NCBI GenBank assembly: GCA_016210805.1
Contig: JACQTL010000366.1
Location: forward strand, 1-6,034
DNA: 6,034 nt
Direction of reading: 5' to 3'
Source of the DNA: Actinomycetota bacterium
Lineage (GTDB): Bacteria > Actinomycetota > UBA4738 > G016210805
In this document: positions 1-5,870 of the stretch, in pieces
Position numbering within the stretch: the stretch's first letter is position 1
How the letters are laid out: each line of letters begins with the position of its first letter
Made by a program: the position numbers and the translations under genes
Notes under the pieces: generated by a model
What the model saw: only the letters and a program-made list of their open reading frames with translations
Databases searched by the model: none
Told to the model about the DNA's origin: nothing

Positions 1-383
1 CCTCCCGCACCTCCGCCGCCGCCGGTGAGCCCCTCGAGGAACCCGCCCAGCTTCTTCAGCCCCTCCTGGGCCTCCTGCTGCTCCCGGGCCTGGCGCTCGG
101 CCTCGTGGCGGGCCCGGTCGGCCTTCCGGGCCTCGTAGTTCGGGTCCATCTGGTCGATCTCGAGCTGCCTGGCCCGGGCGGCGACCTCCTCGGCCGCGTA
201 CTCCGCCGAGTCACGGATCGCGGCGATGTCGTCGCGCATGGCCTGGTCCTCGGTGCGGGCGAAAGCCTGGGCCATCGAGGCCGACAGGTCGCGGAGCTCC
301 TGCGCGTAGGCCTTGAGCTGGGCGACGTCCTCCGTCTCCTGGGCCAGCTCGGTGATCCGGTCGATGTCCTCCTGGGTGGCCAC
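1..383 (-). CDS. Unrecognised coiled-coil protein, N-terminal 127 residues (C-terminus off the left edge)
   Basis: Function unknown; I do not recognise the family. The reading frame opens with a GTG preceded by a good ribosome binding site, AAGGAG, five bases upstream, which decides this start. The visible part begins MATQEDIDRI. It is dominated by Ala, Glu, Arg, Gln and Asp, with almost no aromatic residues, and looks like long amphipathic helices or a coiled coil over about residues 5-112. The stretch from about 84 to 107 is especially rich in charged residues and Gln. It is followed by a less polar segment (GLKKLGGFLEGL, 108-119) and a run of five glycines at 121-125, which may be a linker to a domain outside the window. 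No signal peptide or membrane segment is visible. It is transcribed divergently from the cyclase-ATPase gene, with a TAGGAT -10 box upstream. The coding frame is supported by codon use and the ribosome binding site; any role would be a guess. Confidence 0.8.
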   Translation of the reverse strand, partial: MATQEDIDRITELAQETEDVAQLKAYAQELRDLSASMAQAFARTEDQAMRDDIAAIRDSAEYAAEEVAARARQLEIDQMDPNYEARKADRARHEAERQAREQQEAQEGLKKLGGFLEGLTGGGGGAG

Positions 384-418
384 CTGGTCTCCTTCGTGTC
401 TTTCGTCGGGGAAGCGGC

Positions 419-424
419 ATCCTA
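419..424 (-). promoter_or_regulatory. Candidate -10 box (TAGGAT) for the coiled-coil gene
   Basis: Read on the minus strand, the hexamer is TAGGAT, which fits the actinobacterial TANNNT consensus. A start about seven bases downstream would leave a leader of roughly 29 bases containing the AAGGAG ribosome binding site before the GTG. No convincing -35 hexamer is seen at 17-19 bases spacing, so this rests on the -10 match and its position. Confidence 0.45.
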
Positions 425-484
425 GGGGAAAAGGGGCCGCCGGAACAGTCCCTCGGGGGGATCCCACGGGGCGGGTTCCGAACA

Positions 485-490
485 TACACT
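485..490 (+). promoter_or_regulatory. Candidate -10 box (TACACT) for a leaderless cyclase-ATPase transcript
   Basis: TACACT fits TANNNT and ends six bases before the GTG start at 497. No Shine-Dalgarno sequence precedes that GTG. This geometry is typical of actinobacterial leaderless mRNAs, in which transcription begins at the start codon. No clear -35 element is visible. The 384-496 gap otherwise holds the opposing promoter, the palindrome GGGATCCC (458-465) and a 6-bp dyad CGGAAC/GTTCCG (441-446 and 475-480); no small gene is evident in it. Confidence 0.5.
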
Positions 491-496
491 CGGCGG

Positions 497-3001
497 GTGA
501 GGACCTGCCCCTCGTGCGGCGAGGACAACCCCGACCGGTTCCGGCTGTGCGGGTTCTGCGGGGCGCCCCTTCATCCGGAGCCGTCGGGCCTCCGGGAGGA
601 GCGCAAGGTCGTGTCCGTCCTCTTCGTGGACCTGGTCGGGTTCACGGATCGGGCCGACCGGGCCGACCCGGAGGACGTTAGGGCCGCCCTCCAGCCCTAC
701 CACGCCCTCCTGAAGCGGGAGATCGAGCGGTTCGGCGGGACGGTCGAGAAGTTCATCGGCGACGCCGTCATGGCCGTATTCGGCGCGCCGGTGGCCCACG
801 AGGACGACGCCGAGCGGGCGGTGCGGGCGGCGCTCCGGATCACCGACGCGATCGCCGAGCTGAACGAGGAGAGCCCCGGGCTCGACCTCGCCGTCAGGGG
901 CGCGGTGAACACCGGGGAGGCCGTGGTGACGCTGGGAGCCCGCCCCGAGGCCGGGGAGGGCTTCGTCGCCGGCGACGTGGTCAACACGGCCTCCCGGCTC
1001 CAGGGCGTGGCCCCGGTCGGGGGGGTGGTGGTGGGCGAGGGCACCGAGCGGGCCACCCGCGACCAGATCGTCTACGAGCCGCTCGAGCCGGTTCGGGTGA
1101 AGGGCAAGGCCGGCCCCGTGCCCCTGTGGCGCGCGGTCGAGGCCAGGAGCAGGTTCGGCGTGGACGTCGACGCCCGGCCGGCCACGCCGTTCATCGGGCG
1201 CGACCCCGAGCTCTCCCTCCTGGCCGACACCTTCGCCCGGGTCGTGCGCGACCGGGCCATCCAGCTCGTCACGGTGACCGGCGAGCCGGGGGTCGGCAAG
1301 ACCAGGCTCATCTCGGAGTTCTCGGCCCACGTCGACGCCCTCCCCGACCTCGTGTACTGGCGCCAGGGCCGGTGCCTGCCCTACGGCGAGGGCATCGCGT
1401 TCTGGGCCCTGGGCGAGGTGGTCAAGGCCCAGGCCGGGGTCCTGGAGTCCGACGGGCCGGACGAGGCGGCCGAGAAGCTCCGGGGGGCCGTGGACCGCGC
1501 CGTGCTCGACGAGGAGGAGAGGGAGTGGGTCCGGGCCAGGCTCGCTCCCATCGTCGGCGTGGGGGAGCTCTCGGGGGGAGGTGCGGCCGACCGGACCGAG
1601 TCCTTCACCGCGTGGAGACGGTTCCTGGAGGGCGTGGCCGCGACCCGCCCCCTGGTCGTCGTCCTCGAGGACCTGCACTGGGCCGAGCCCGCGTTCATGG
1701 AGTTCGTCGAGCACCTGGTGGACTGGACGGTGGACGTGCCGCTCCTCGTGGTGTGCACGGCCCGCCCGGAGCTCTACGAGCGGCACCCCGGATGGGGCGG
1801 CGGCAAGCGCAACTCCGCGACGATCGCGCTCTCCCCCCTCTCCCCCGAGGAGACCGGCCGGCTGATCGCGGCGCTGCTCGAGGAGGCGGTCCTCCCCGCG
1901 GAGACGCAGGCCGCGCTCCTCGAGCGGGCCGGGGGGAACCCGCTCTACGCGGAGGAGTTCGTCCGGATGCTCACCGACCAGGGCGTGCTCCGGAGAAGGG
2001 GGCGGGCCGTGGTCCTCGCCGAGGGGGCCGACATCACCGTGCCCGACTCCGTGCAGGCCCTCATCGCCGCCCGGCTGGACACGCTGCCCGCCGACCGCAA
2101 GGCCCTCCTCCACGACGCGTCCGTGATCGGCAAGGTGTTCTGGTCGGGGGCCGTGGCCGCGATCGGCGAGGTGGACGAGGGGGACGTGCGCCAGGGGCTC
2201 CACGAGCTCGCCCGCAAGGAGCTCGTCCGCCCGGCCCGGTCCTCCTCGGTGAAGGGGCAGGCCGAGTACGCGTTCTGGCACGCCCTGGTCAGGGACGTGA
2301 CCTACGGCCAGCTCCCCCGGTCCGCAAGGAACAAGAAGCACCGGGCCGCGGCCCGGTGGGTCGAGGAGCTGGCCGGGGAGCGCGTGGCCGACCACGCCGA
2401 GCTCCTGGCCCACCACTACACCCAGGCCCTCGACCTGGAGCGGGCCTCGGGGAGCCCCGAGGAGGTCGCGGAGCTGGAGGCCCTGGCCCGCCGCTTCCTG
2501 TTCATGGCGGCCCGGCGGTACCGGACGCTCGACGCCTCGATCAGCGTGGGCCTCCTGGAGCGGGCCCGGGCCCTGGCCTCCGACGACGGTCCCGAGCGGG
2601 CCCGGATCCTGGTCCTCCTCGGCGAGATGCTCTGGTTCACCGGCCGGATCGACGAGTCGGCCCGGGTGACCGAGGAGGCCCTCGCCGCCGCACGGCGCTC
2701 GAAAGACGCGCTGGCCACGGGCGAGGCCCTCCTGGGCATGGCCGGCATCCTGTGGCACAGGGGCGAGGGGCAACGAGAGCCTTCTCGAGGAGGCGATCGC
2801 ACTCCTCGAGAAGGAGCCCCCCGGGCGCGAGCTGGCCGAGGCCTACACGACGGCAGCGGGTCGGAACATGCTGGCCGGCAACCCCGACGAGACGCTGGCC
2901 TGGTCCCGCAAGGCCGTCGAGCTCGCCGAGCGCCTGGGGCTCGAGGAGCAGGCCGTCAGGGCTCGGGAGTTCGCGGGGGCGGCCAAGTGCGACCTCGGTG
3001 A
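497..3001 (+). CDS. Zinc-ribbon / class III nucleotide cyclase / STAND-AAA ATPase protein, N-terminal part of a frameshifted gene
   Basis: Multidomain signalling protein. Residues 4-22 form a zinc ribbon (CPSC...CGFC). Residues about 36-215 are a class III adenylate/guanylate cyclase domain: metal-binding Asp45 (FVDLVGFT) and Asp89 (FIGDAVMAVFG), Lys85, and transition-state Asn163 and Arg167 (VVNTASRL). The base-selecting position seven residues before Asn163 is Phe156, not the usual Asp or Thr. Residues about 231-600 are an AAA_16/STAND ATPase: FIGRDPEL at 232-239, Walker A GEPGVGKT at 262-269, Walker B LVVVLEDLHW at 386-395, and the family motif AGGNPLYAEE further on. TPR-like helices begin near residue 700. 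The start is fixed by the zinc ribbon and a leaderless -10 box. Codons make sense to about 2770 (residue 758); the last 76 residues are an Arg/Gly-rich out-of-frame tail. With the frame restored the protein would be about 1147 residues, the usual size for this actinobacterial architecture. Ligand, nucleotide product and target are unknown. Confidence 0.9.
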   Translation: MRTCPSCGEDNPDRFRLCGFCGAPLHPEPSGLREERKVVSVLFVDLVGFTDRADRADPEDVRAALQPYHALLKREIERFGGTVEKFIGDAVMAVFGAPVAHEDDAERAVRAALRITDAIAELNEESPGLDLAVRGAVNTGEAVVTLGARPEAGEGFVAGDVVNTASRLQGVAPVGGVVVGEGTERATRDQIVYEPLEPVRVKGKAGPVPLWRAVEARSRFGVDVDARPATPFIGRDPELSLLADTFARVVRDRAIQLVTVTGEPGVGKTRLISEFSAHVDALPDLVYWRQGRCLPYGEGIAFWALGEVVKAQAGVLESDGPDEAAEKLRGAVDRAVLDEEEREWVRARLAPIVGVGELSGGGAADRTESFTAWRRFLEGVAATRPLVVVLEDLHWAEPAFMEFVEHLVDWTVDVPLLVVCTARPELYERHPGWGGGKRNSATIALSPLSPEETGRLIAALLEEAVLPAETQAALLERAGGNPLYAEEFVRMLTDQGVLRRRGRAVVLAEGADITVPDSVQALIAARLDTLPADRKALLHDASVIGKVFWSGAVAAIGEVDEGDVRQGLHELARKELVRPARSSSVKGQAEYAFWHALVRDVTYGQLPRSARNKKHRAAARWVEELAGERVADHAELLAHHYTQALDLERASGSPEEVAELEALARRFLFMAARRYRTLDASISVGLLERARALASDDGPERARILVLLGEMLWFTGRIDESARVTEEALAAARRSKDALATGEALLGMAGILWHRGEGQREPSRGGDRTPREGAPRARAGRGLHDGSGSEHAGRQPRRDAGLVPQGRRARRAPGARGAGRQGSGVRGGGQVRPR
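2767..2772 (+). other. Frameshift junction (one extra base) in the cyclase-ATPase gene
   Basis: Upstream the protein reads sensibly in the frame of 497 as far as LWHRGEG. Downstream it reads sensibly one base later, as NESLLEEAIALL, from AAC at 2772. Removing one G from the run at 2767-2770 gives HRGEGNESLLEE with no other change, so the extra base probably lies there; the nearby G run at 2760-2763 is an alternative. No stop codon intervenes at the junction. The required shift is +1 (or -2), not -1. Confidence 0.85.
2780..2814 (+). repeat. Perfect 13-bp inverted repeat (hairpin) inside the TPR-coding region
   Basis: The left arm CCTTCTCGAGGAG (2780-2792) and right arm CTCCTCGAGAAGG (2802-2814) are exact reverse complements around a nine-base loop that contains the palindrome GCGATCGC. 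It begins nine bases after the G run at the frameshift junction. The arms encode similar Leu-Leu-Glu stretches of one helix (LLEEAIALLEKE), so coding constraint can explain part of the symmetry. Confidence 0.8.
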
Positions 3002-3941
3002 CGTCGAGGGCGGCATCGCGGACCTCCGGCGCTCGCTGGAGGAAGGGGTCCGCCTCGGCCTCCCGGGCGCCGGCGCCGGCTACGTGAACCTCGGGGACTG
3101 GGTCTGGGCCACGGAGGGTCCGCACGCCGGGCTCGAGGTGCACCGGGCGGGGGTCGCCTACGGGGACCGGACGGGCACGGTCAACACGTCGATGTGGGCC
3201 CGCGGCGAGACGACCTGGATGCTCTACGACGCGGGCGAGTGGGACGAGCTCCTGGAGGTCGCCAACCAGGTGCTCGAGTGGGACAGCGGCCACGGGGAGA
3301 GCCAGCACTCCCTCCTCGTGCTCCCCCAGATGATCCGGGTCCGCGCGGTGAGAGGGGACGTAGCCGGCGCCGCCGCCGAGCTGGAGCGGGCCCTCCCCGC
3401 GGCCCGCCGCGCGGCGGACCCCCAGGTCCTCGTGCCCGCCCTGGCCACGGGGATCTTCGTGGCCGGGGCGCGGGGGAATCTCCCCGGGGTCCTGGCCCTC
3501 GTCGACGAGATGGACGGCGTCGTCGCGCACAGGCCCTTCTGGCAGCGGTTCGCGTCGATCGACGTGGCCCGGGCGCTGGTGGCCGCGGGGGAGGGCGAGC
3601 GGGCGTCCGACCTGGTCGCGGGCCTGCCCGCCCCCGTCACCCCCCAGGACGCGTACCTGGTCGCGGTGGCCCGGGCCACAGCGTCGGAGGCTGGCGGCGA
3701 CCCGGAGGAGGCCCTGGCCACGCACCGGGAGGCGATGGAGCTGTGCGAGCGCTTCGGCCACGTCCCGGAGCGCGCCAACTCCTCCCTGGGCGCCGGGAGG
3801 GCGCTCCTCGTCCTGGGGCGGCAGGCGGAGGCCTCCTCGTCGATCCGGGAGGCCCGGGAGACGTACGTCCACCTCGGCGCGACGCTCTGGCTCGCGGAGG
3901 CCGACGGTCTCCTCGAGCGGGCCACCGCCCAGACCTCCTGA
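2868..3941 (+). CDS. TPR-like C-terminal part of the frameshifted cyclase-ATPase protein
   Basis: This frame carries the missing C-terminus of the preceding gene. The ATG at 2868 is only an internal Met (MLAGNPDETLAW); sense coding in this frame starts at about 2772, with no stop between. It has no ribosome binding site of its own, and it overlaps the out-of-frame tail of the upstream frame by 134 bases. The roughly 389 residues from 2772 to the TGA at 3939-3941 are Ala/Leu/Glu-rich helical hairpins of TPR type, for example NPDETLAWSRKAVELAERLG and GDPEEALATHREAMELCERF. No catalytic motif or membrane segment is seen. In this protein family such repeats normally follow the STAND ATPase and serve as a sensing or protein-binding arm. 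A separate gene is unlikely; a broken gene or a sequencing indel is the better reading. Confidence 0.85.
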   Translation: MLAGNPDETLAWSRKAVELAERLGLEEQAVRAREFAGAAKCDLGDVEGGIADLRRSLEEGVRLGLPGAGAGYVNLGDWVWATEGPHAGLEVHRAGVAYGDRTGTVNTSMWARGETTWMLYDAGEWDELLEVANQVLEWDSGHGESQHSLLVLPQMIRVRAVRGDVAGAAAELERALPAARRAADPQVLVPALATGIFVAGARGNLPGVLALVDEMDGVVAHRPFWQRFASIDVARALVAAGEGERASDLVAGLPAPVTPQDAYLVAVARATASEAGGDPEEALATHREAMELCERFGHVPERANSSLGAGRALLVLGRQAEASSSIREARETYVHLGATLWLAEADGLLERATAQTS

Positions 3942-3944
3942 CGC

Positions 3945-3960
3945 TCGGGCCTCAGCCCGG
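3945..3960. terminator. Possible bidirectional terminator hairpin between convergent genes
   Basis: CGGGC (3946-3950) and GCCCG (3955-3959) pair around the loop CTCA, with one extra T-G pair at the base. It sits in the 10-base gap between the convergent stops of the cyclase-ATPase gene and sodX and overlaps the sodX stop codon. There is no T-tract on either strand, so the call rests on position and a short GC stem. Confidence 0.3.
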
Positions 3961-4365
3961 ACGGCGCCAGCCGCTCGGCCCCCGGACGGCCACCACGCGG
4001 CCGGCGATCGCCGGGGCGGGGACGGGGCCGAAGTGGCGGGAGTCGGTGGAGCGCTCCTTTTGGTCCCCGAGCAGGAACCACTCGCCGGGGCCGAGGACGG
4101 CGCCGTTCGGGGCCAGCTCCCCGGGGCCCGCGGCGACGCGCTTCACGACCTCGAGCCCCGGACGCGACGGAGGGCGAGCCACCACGACCTGGCCCGGCCG
4201 GATCAGGTCCGGGCGCGTCCGGACGGCCAGGACCCATTCCCCGGCCAGCAGCGCGGGGGCCATGCTGTCCCCCTCCACCACCGCGCGGAAGGGACGCCAC
4301 CGCACCCAGGCCAGCATGGCGAGCACCGCGGCCGTCGTGGCCCCGACGGCCGACAGGTTCGCCAT
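3952..4365 (-). CDS. sodX: Nickel superoxide dismutase maturation protease (S26 signal peptidase family)
   Basis: Membrane-anchored serine protease expected to remove the SodN propeptide. The 137-residue product has one N-terminal hydrophobic segment (about 6-21, ending before WVRWRP), then the signal peptidase I motif EGDSMAPAL with nucleophile Ser34. The general-base Lys75 lies in EVVKRVAA, and the conserved box LGDQKERSTDSRHFG is at 99-113. This short form with a Ser-Lys dyad matches the Ni-SOD maturation proteases, and the neighbouring divergent sodN settles the assignment over an ordinary signal peptidase. I chose the ATG at 4363-4365 because it places Met just before the membrane helix and leaves a 55-base gap to sodN. 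The longer frame beginning at 4449 would run across the sodN start. The upstream GGGGA abuts the ATG, so the ribosome binding site is weak; TACCAC (4375-4380, minus) is a poor -10 candidate. The gene ends 10 bases from the convergent cyclase-ATPase gene. Confidence 0.92.
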   Translation of the reverse strand: MANLSAVGATTAAVLAMLAWVRWRPFRAVVEGDSMAPALLAGEWVLAVRTRPDLIRPGQVVVARPPSRPGLEVVKRVAAGPGELAPNGAVLGPGEWFLLGDQKERSTDSRHFGPVPAPAIAGRVVAVRGPSGWRRPG

Positions 4366-4378
4366 TCCCCGATGGTGG

Positions 4379-4384
4379 TAGGTT
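4379..4384 (+). promoter_or_regulatory. Candidate -10 box (TAGGTT) for sodN
   Basis: TAGGTT fits TANNNT and would place the sodN transcript start near 4391, giving a leader of about 30 bases with the ribosome binding site AAAGGAG at 4409-4415. No clear -35 hexamer is seen. It overlaps the left edge of the inverted repeat at 4383-4411, so a protein bound there would cover the promoter. Confidence 0.35.
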
Positions 4385-4411
4385 TCGAGTCGGTTCGTTT
4401 CCCGACCGAAA
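4383..4411 (+). promoter_or_regulatory. Imperfect inverted repeat reaching the sodN ribosome binding site
   Basis: The left arm TTTCGAGTCGG (4383-4393) pairs with the right arm CCGACCGAAA (4402-4411) as a 10-bp stem, with one bulged A at 4388 and an eight-base loop. The right arm runs into the AAAGGAG Shine-Dalgarno sequence (4409-4415). It could be an operator over the promoter and leader or an RNA hairpin limiting translation. It does not resemble a classical Fur/Nur box. The dyad is directly visible; its role is inference. Confidence 0.45.
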
Positions 4412-4420
4412 GGAGAGCCC

Positions 4421-4849
4421 ATGCGCACGTTGCTCCAAGCCTTGCTCACCCCCCGCCGCGCCGTCCAGGCCCACTGCGACCTCCCGTGCGGCGTCTACGA
4501 CCCCGCCCAGGCCAAGGTCGAGGCCGAGTCGGTCCGAGCCATCCAGGAGCGGTACCAGGACGCCGAGAAGTTCAAGACCGAGGGCGAGTCGGTGGAGGAC
4601 TACCGGGCCAGGTGCCTGGGCATCAAGGAGGAGCGGGCGGACCTGGTCAAGCACCACCTGTGGGTGCTGTGGACGGACTACTTCAAGCCGACCCACCTCG
4701 AGAAGTACCCCCAGCTCCACGAGCTGTTCTGGAAGGCCACCAAGTCCGCCGGCGAGGCCAAGAAGGCCCAGGATCCGAAGCAGGGCCAGCAGCTCCTCGA
4801 CCTGATCGAGGAGATCTCGAAGATCTTCTGGGAGACCAAGGCCGCGTAG
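4421..4849 (+). CDS. sodN: Nickel-containing superoxide dismutase precursor
   Basis: Converts superoxide to oxygen and hydrogen peroxide using a nickel centre; in characterised members it is a cytoplasmic homohexamer of four-helix-bundle subunits. The defining nickel hook HCDLPCGVYDP is at residues 18-28. After removal of the 17-residue propeptide (MRTLLQALLTPRRAVQA), His18 becomes residue 1, with Cys19 and Cys23 as the thiolate ligands and Tyr26 as the active-site tyrosine. The cut between Ala17 and His18 has Val at -3 and Ala at -1, fitting an S26-type protease such as the divergent sodX product. The rest matches the family: KHHLWVLWTDYFKP in the middle and IFWETKAA at the C-terminus. The mature part is 125 residues, slightly longer than the Streptomyces enzyme. 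The ATG follows AAAGGAG by five bases, a strong start. Expression in relatives depends on nickel; here an inverted repeat at the ribosome binding site is the only visible candidate control element. Confidence 0.97.
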   Translation: MRTLLQALLTPRRAVQAHCDLPCGVYDPAQAKVEAESVRAIQERYQDAEKFKTEGESVEDYRARCLGIKEERADLVKHHLWVLWTDYFKPTHLEKYPQLHELFWKATKSAGEAKKAQDPKQGQQLLDLIEEISKIFWETKAA

Positions 4850-4850
4850 C

Positions 4851-4871
4851 GTCGGGCGCGCCGCCCCCGAC
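4851..4871 (+). terminator. Possible terminator hairpin after sodN
   Basis: One base past the sodN stop, GTCGGGCG (4851-4858) can pair with CGCCC and GAC (4862-4866 and 4869-4871) around a CGC loop, with CC bulged. The stem is very GC-rich but no T-tract follows, which is common in actinobacteria. It may end or attenuate sodN transcription before the YchF-like gene, which starts 13 bases later. Confidence 0.3.
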
Positions 4872-4883
4872 CACTCCAGGGCG

Positions 4884-5867
4884 ATGAGGGACGTCGGTCT
4901 GGTCGGCCTGCCGTTCTCGGGGAAGTCCACGCTGTTCACGGCCCTGACGCGCACCGGAGCGGCGGGCGGCCGCGACAACCAGGCCGTGGTCCCCGTCCCC
5001 GACCCCCGGCTCCCGGTGCTCGCCGAGCTGGAGCGGAGCGCCCGCATCGTGCCGGCCCAGGTCCGGTTCGTGGACGTCCCGGGGGCGCTGTCGGCGCGGG
5101 GGCTGGCCGCGCTCCGGGAGACCGACGCCCTGTGCGTCGTCCTGCGAGCCTTCGGGCCCGACCCCGACCCGGGGCGGGAGCTCGCCGAGATCACGGCCGA
5201 GCTCGTCCTGGCCGACCTGGCCAACGTGGAGTCGGCCCTCGAGGGGGCCCGCAAGCGGTCCCGGGGCCGCGGGCAGGGGGCCGACCGGGAGGCCGCCGCC
5301 CTCGAGCGGGCCCTCGCCGCCCTCTCGGCCGAGACCCTCCTCGGGGACGCCGGCCTTGACGAGGAGGACCGGGCGCACCTCCGGGCCCTGGCCCCCCTCA
5401 CCCTGAAGCCGTGGATCGTCGTCGCCAACCTCGAGGAGGGGACCGAGCTACCCGCCGGGCTCCCCGACGGGACGGTCGGCGTCTACGCCAGCATCGAGGC
5501 CGAGACCGCGGCCATGCCCGAGGACGAGGCCAGGGCCCTGCTGGAGGAGTTCGGCGTCGCTCGGCCGGGGCTCGAGGCGGTGATCGCCGCCTGCTACCGG
5601 GCCCTCGACCTGATCACCTTCCTGACCACGGGCGAGGACGAGTCCCGGGCCTGGGAGGTCCGGCGGGGAGCCACCGCGCCGGAGGCCGCCGGCGTGATCC
5701 ACACCGACCTCCAGCGCGGCTTCATCCGGGCCGAGGTGGTCTCCTACGACGACGTCGTGGCCGCGGGCGGCTGGGACGCGGCCAAGGTCCGGGGCCTGAT
5801 GCGCGTGGAGGGCAAGGACTACGAGGTCCAGGAGGGCGACGTCCTCCACGTCCGGTTCTCCGTCTAG
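4884..5867 (+). CDS. YchF/OLA1-like P-loop NTPase with DUF933/TGS-like C-terminus, short divergent form
   Basis: A TRAFAC-class NTPase of the Obg/YchF group; YchF proteins hydrolyse ATP, bind ribosomes and are tied to translation and oxidative-stress responses. Residues 5-16 hold the P-loop GLVGLPFSGKST. NQAVVPVPDPRL (32-43) and RIVPAQVRFVDVPG (54-67) match YchF signature segments, including the G3 motif. Asn182-Leu-Glu-Glu185 (VVANLEEG) corresponds to the G4 NxxE motif that relaxes specificity toward ATP. Residues about 241-327 are the C-terminal domain (ITFLTTGEDESRAW, IHTDLQRGFIRAEV, YEVQEGDVLHVRF). At 327 residues it is about 35 shorter than usual YchF. After the G3 motif the normal switch II segment (KGASKGEGLGN-type) is missing, and the usual Asn-Val in the P-loop is Phe-Ser. 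It may therefore be a paralogue rather than the housekeeping protein, so no symbol is given. The ATG has only a weak AGGG upstream. It lies 34 bases after sodN and could be cotranscribed with it. Confidence 0.9.
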   Translation: MRDVGLVGLPFSGKSTLFTALTRTGAAGGRDNQAVVPVPDPRLPVLAELERSARIVPAQVRFVDVPGALSARGLAALRETDALCVVLRAFGPDPDPGRELAEITAELVLADLANVESALEGARKRSRGRGQGADREAAALERALAALSAETLLGDAGLDEEDRAHLRALAPLTLKPWIVVANLEEGTELPAGLPDGTVGVYASIEAETAAMPEDEARALLEEFGVARPGLEAVIAACYRALDLITFLTTGEDESRAWEVRRGATAPEAAGVIHTDLQRGFIRAEVVSYDDVVAAGGWDAAKVRGLMRVEGKDYEVQEGDVLHVRFSV

Positions 5868-5870
5868 TTT

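Noticed and set aside
105..425. A 106-codon plus-strand open frame at the left edge
   Set aside because: It is antisense to the coiled-coil gene, which has a strong ribosome binding site and a consistent helical composition; the plus-strand translation looks random.
422..2773. A 783-codon open frame on the minus strand, antisense to the cyclase-ATPase gene
   Set aside because: Its translation is Gly/Pro/Arg/His-rich with no recognisable domain, while the opposite strand encodes clear cyclase and ATPase motifs. Long antisense frames are expected when third positions are nearly all G or C.
2757..2814. Programmed -1 ribosomal frameshifting as the explanation of the broken gene
   Set aside because: The TPR frame is reached by +1 or -2, not -1, and no heptameric slippery sequence is present; an indel is simpler.
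1126..3087. A 653-codon plus-strand open frame overlapping the cyclase-ATPase gene
   Set aside because: It is an Arg/Gly/Pro-rich shadow of the real frame. It is also the frame a -1 shift at 2770 would enter, so it does not rescue the TPR region.
4366..4449. Longer N-terminus for sodX (frame open up to an ATG at 4449)
   Set aside because: It would overlap the sodN start and its ribosome binding site on the opposite strand, and it would add a polar extension before the membrane helix that the protease family does not need.
3224..5428. A 734-codon minus-strand open frame running across sodX, sodN and the YchF-like gene
   Set aside because: It is antisense to several well-supported genes and shows no domain; a GC-driven shadow.
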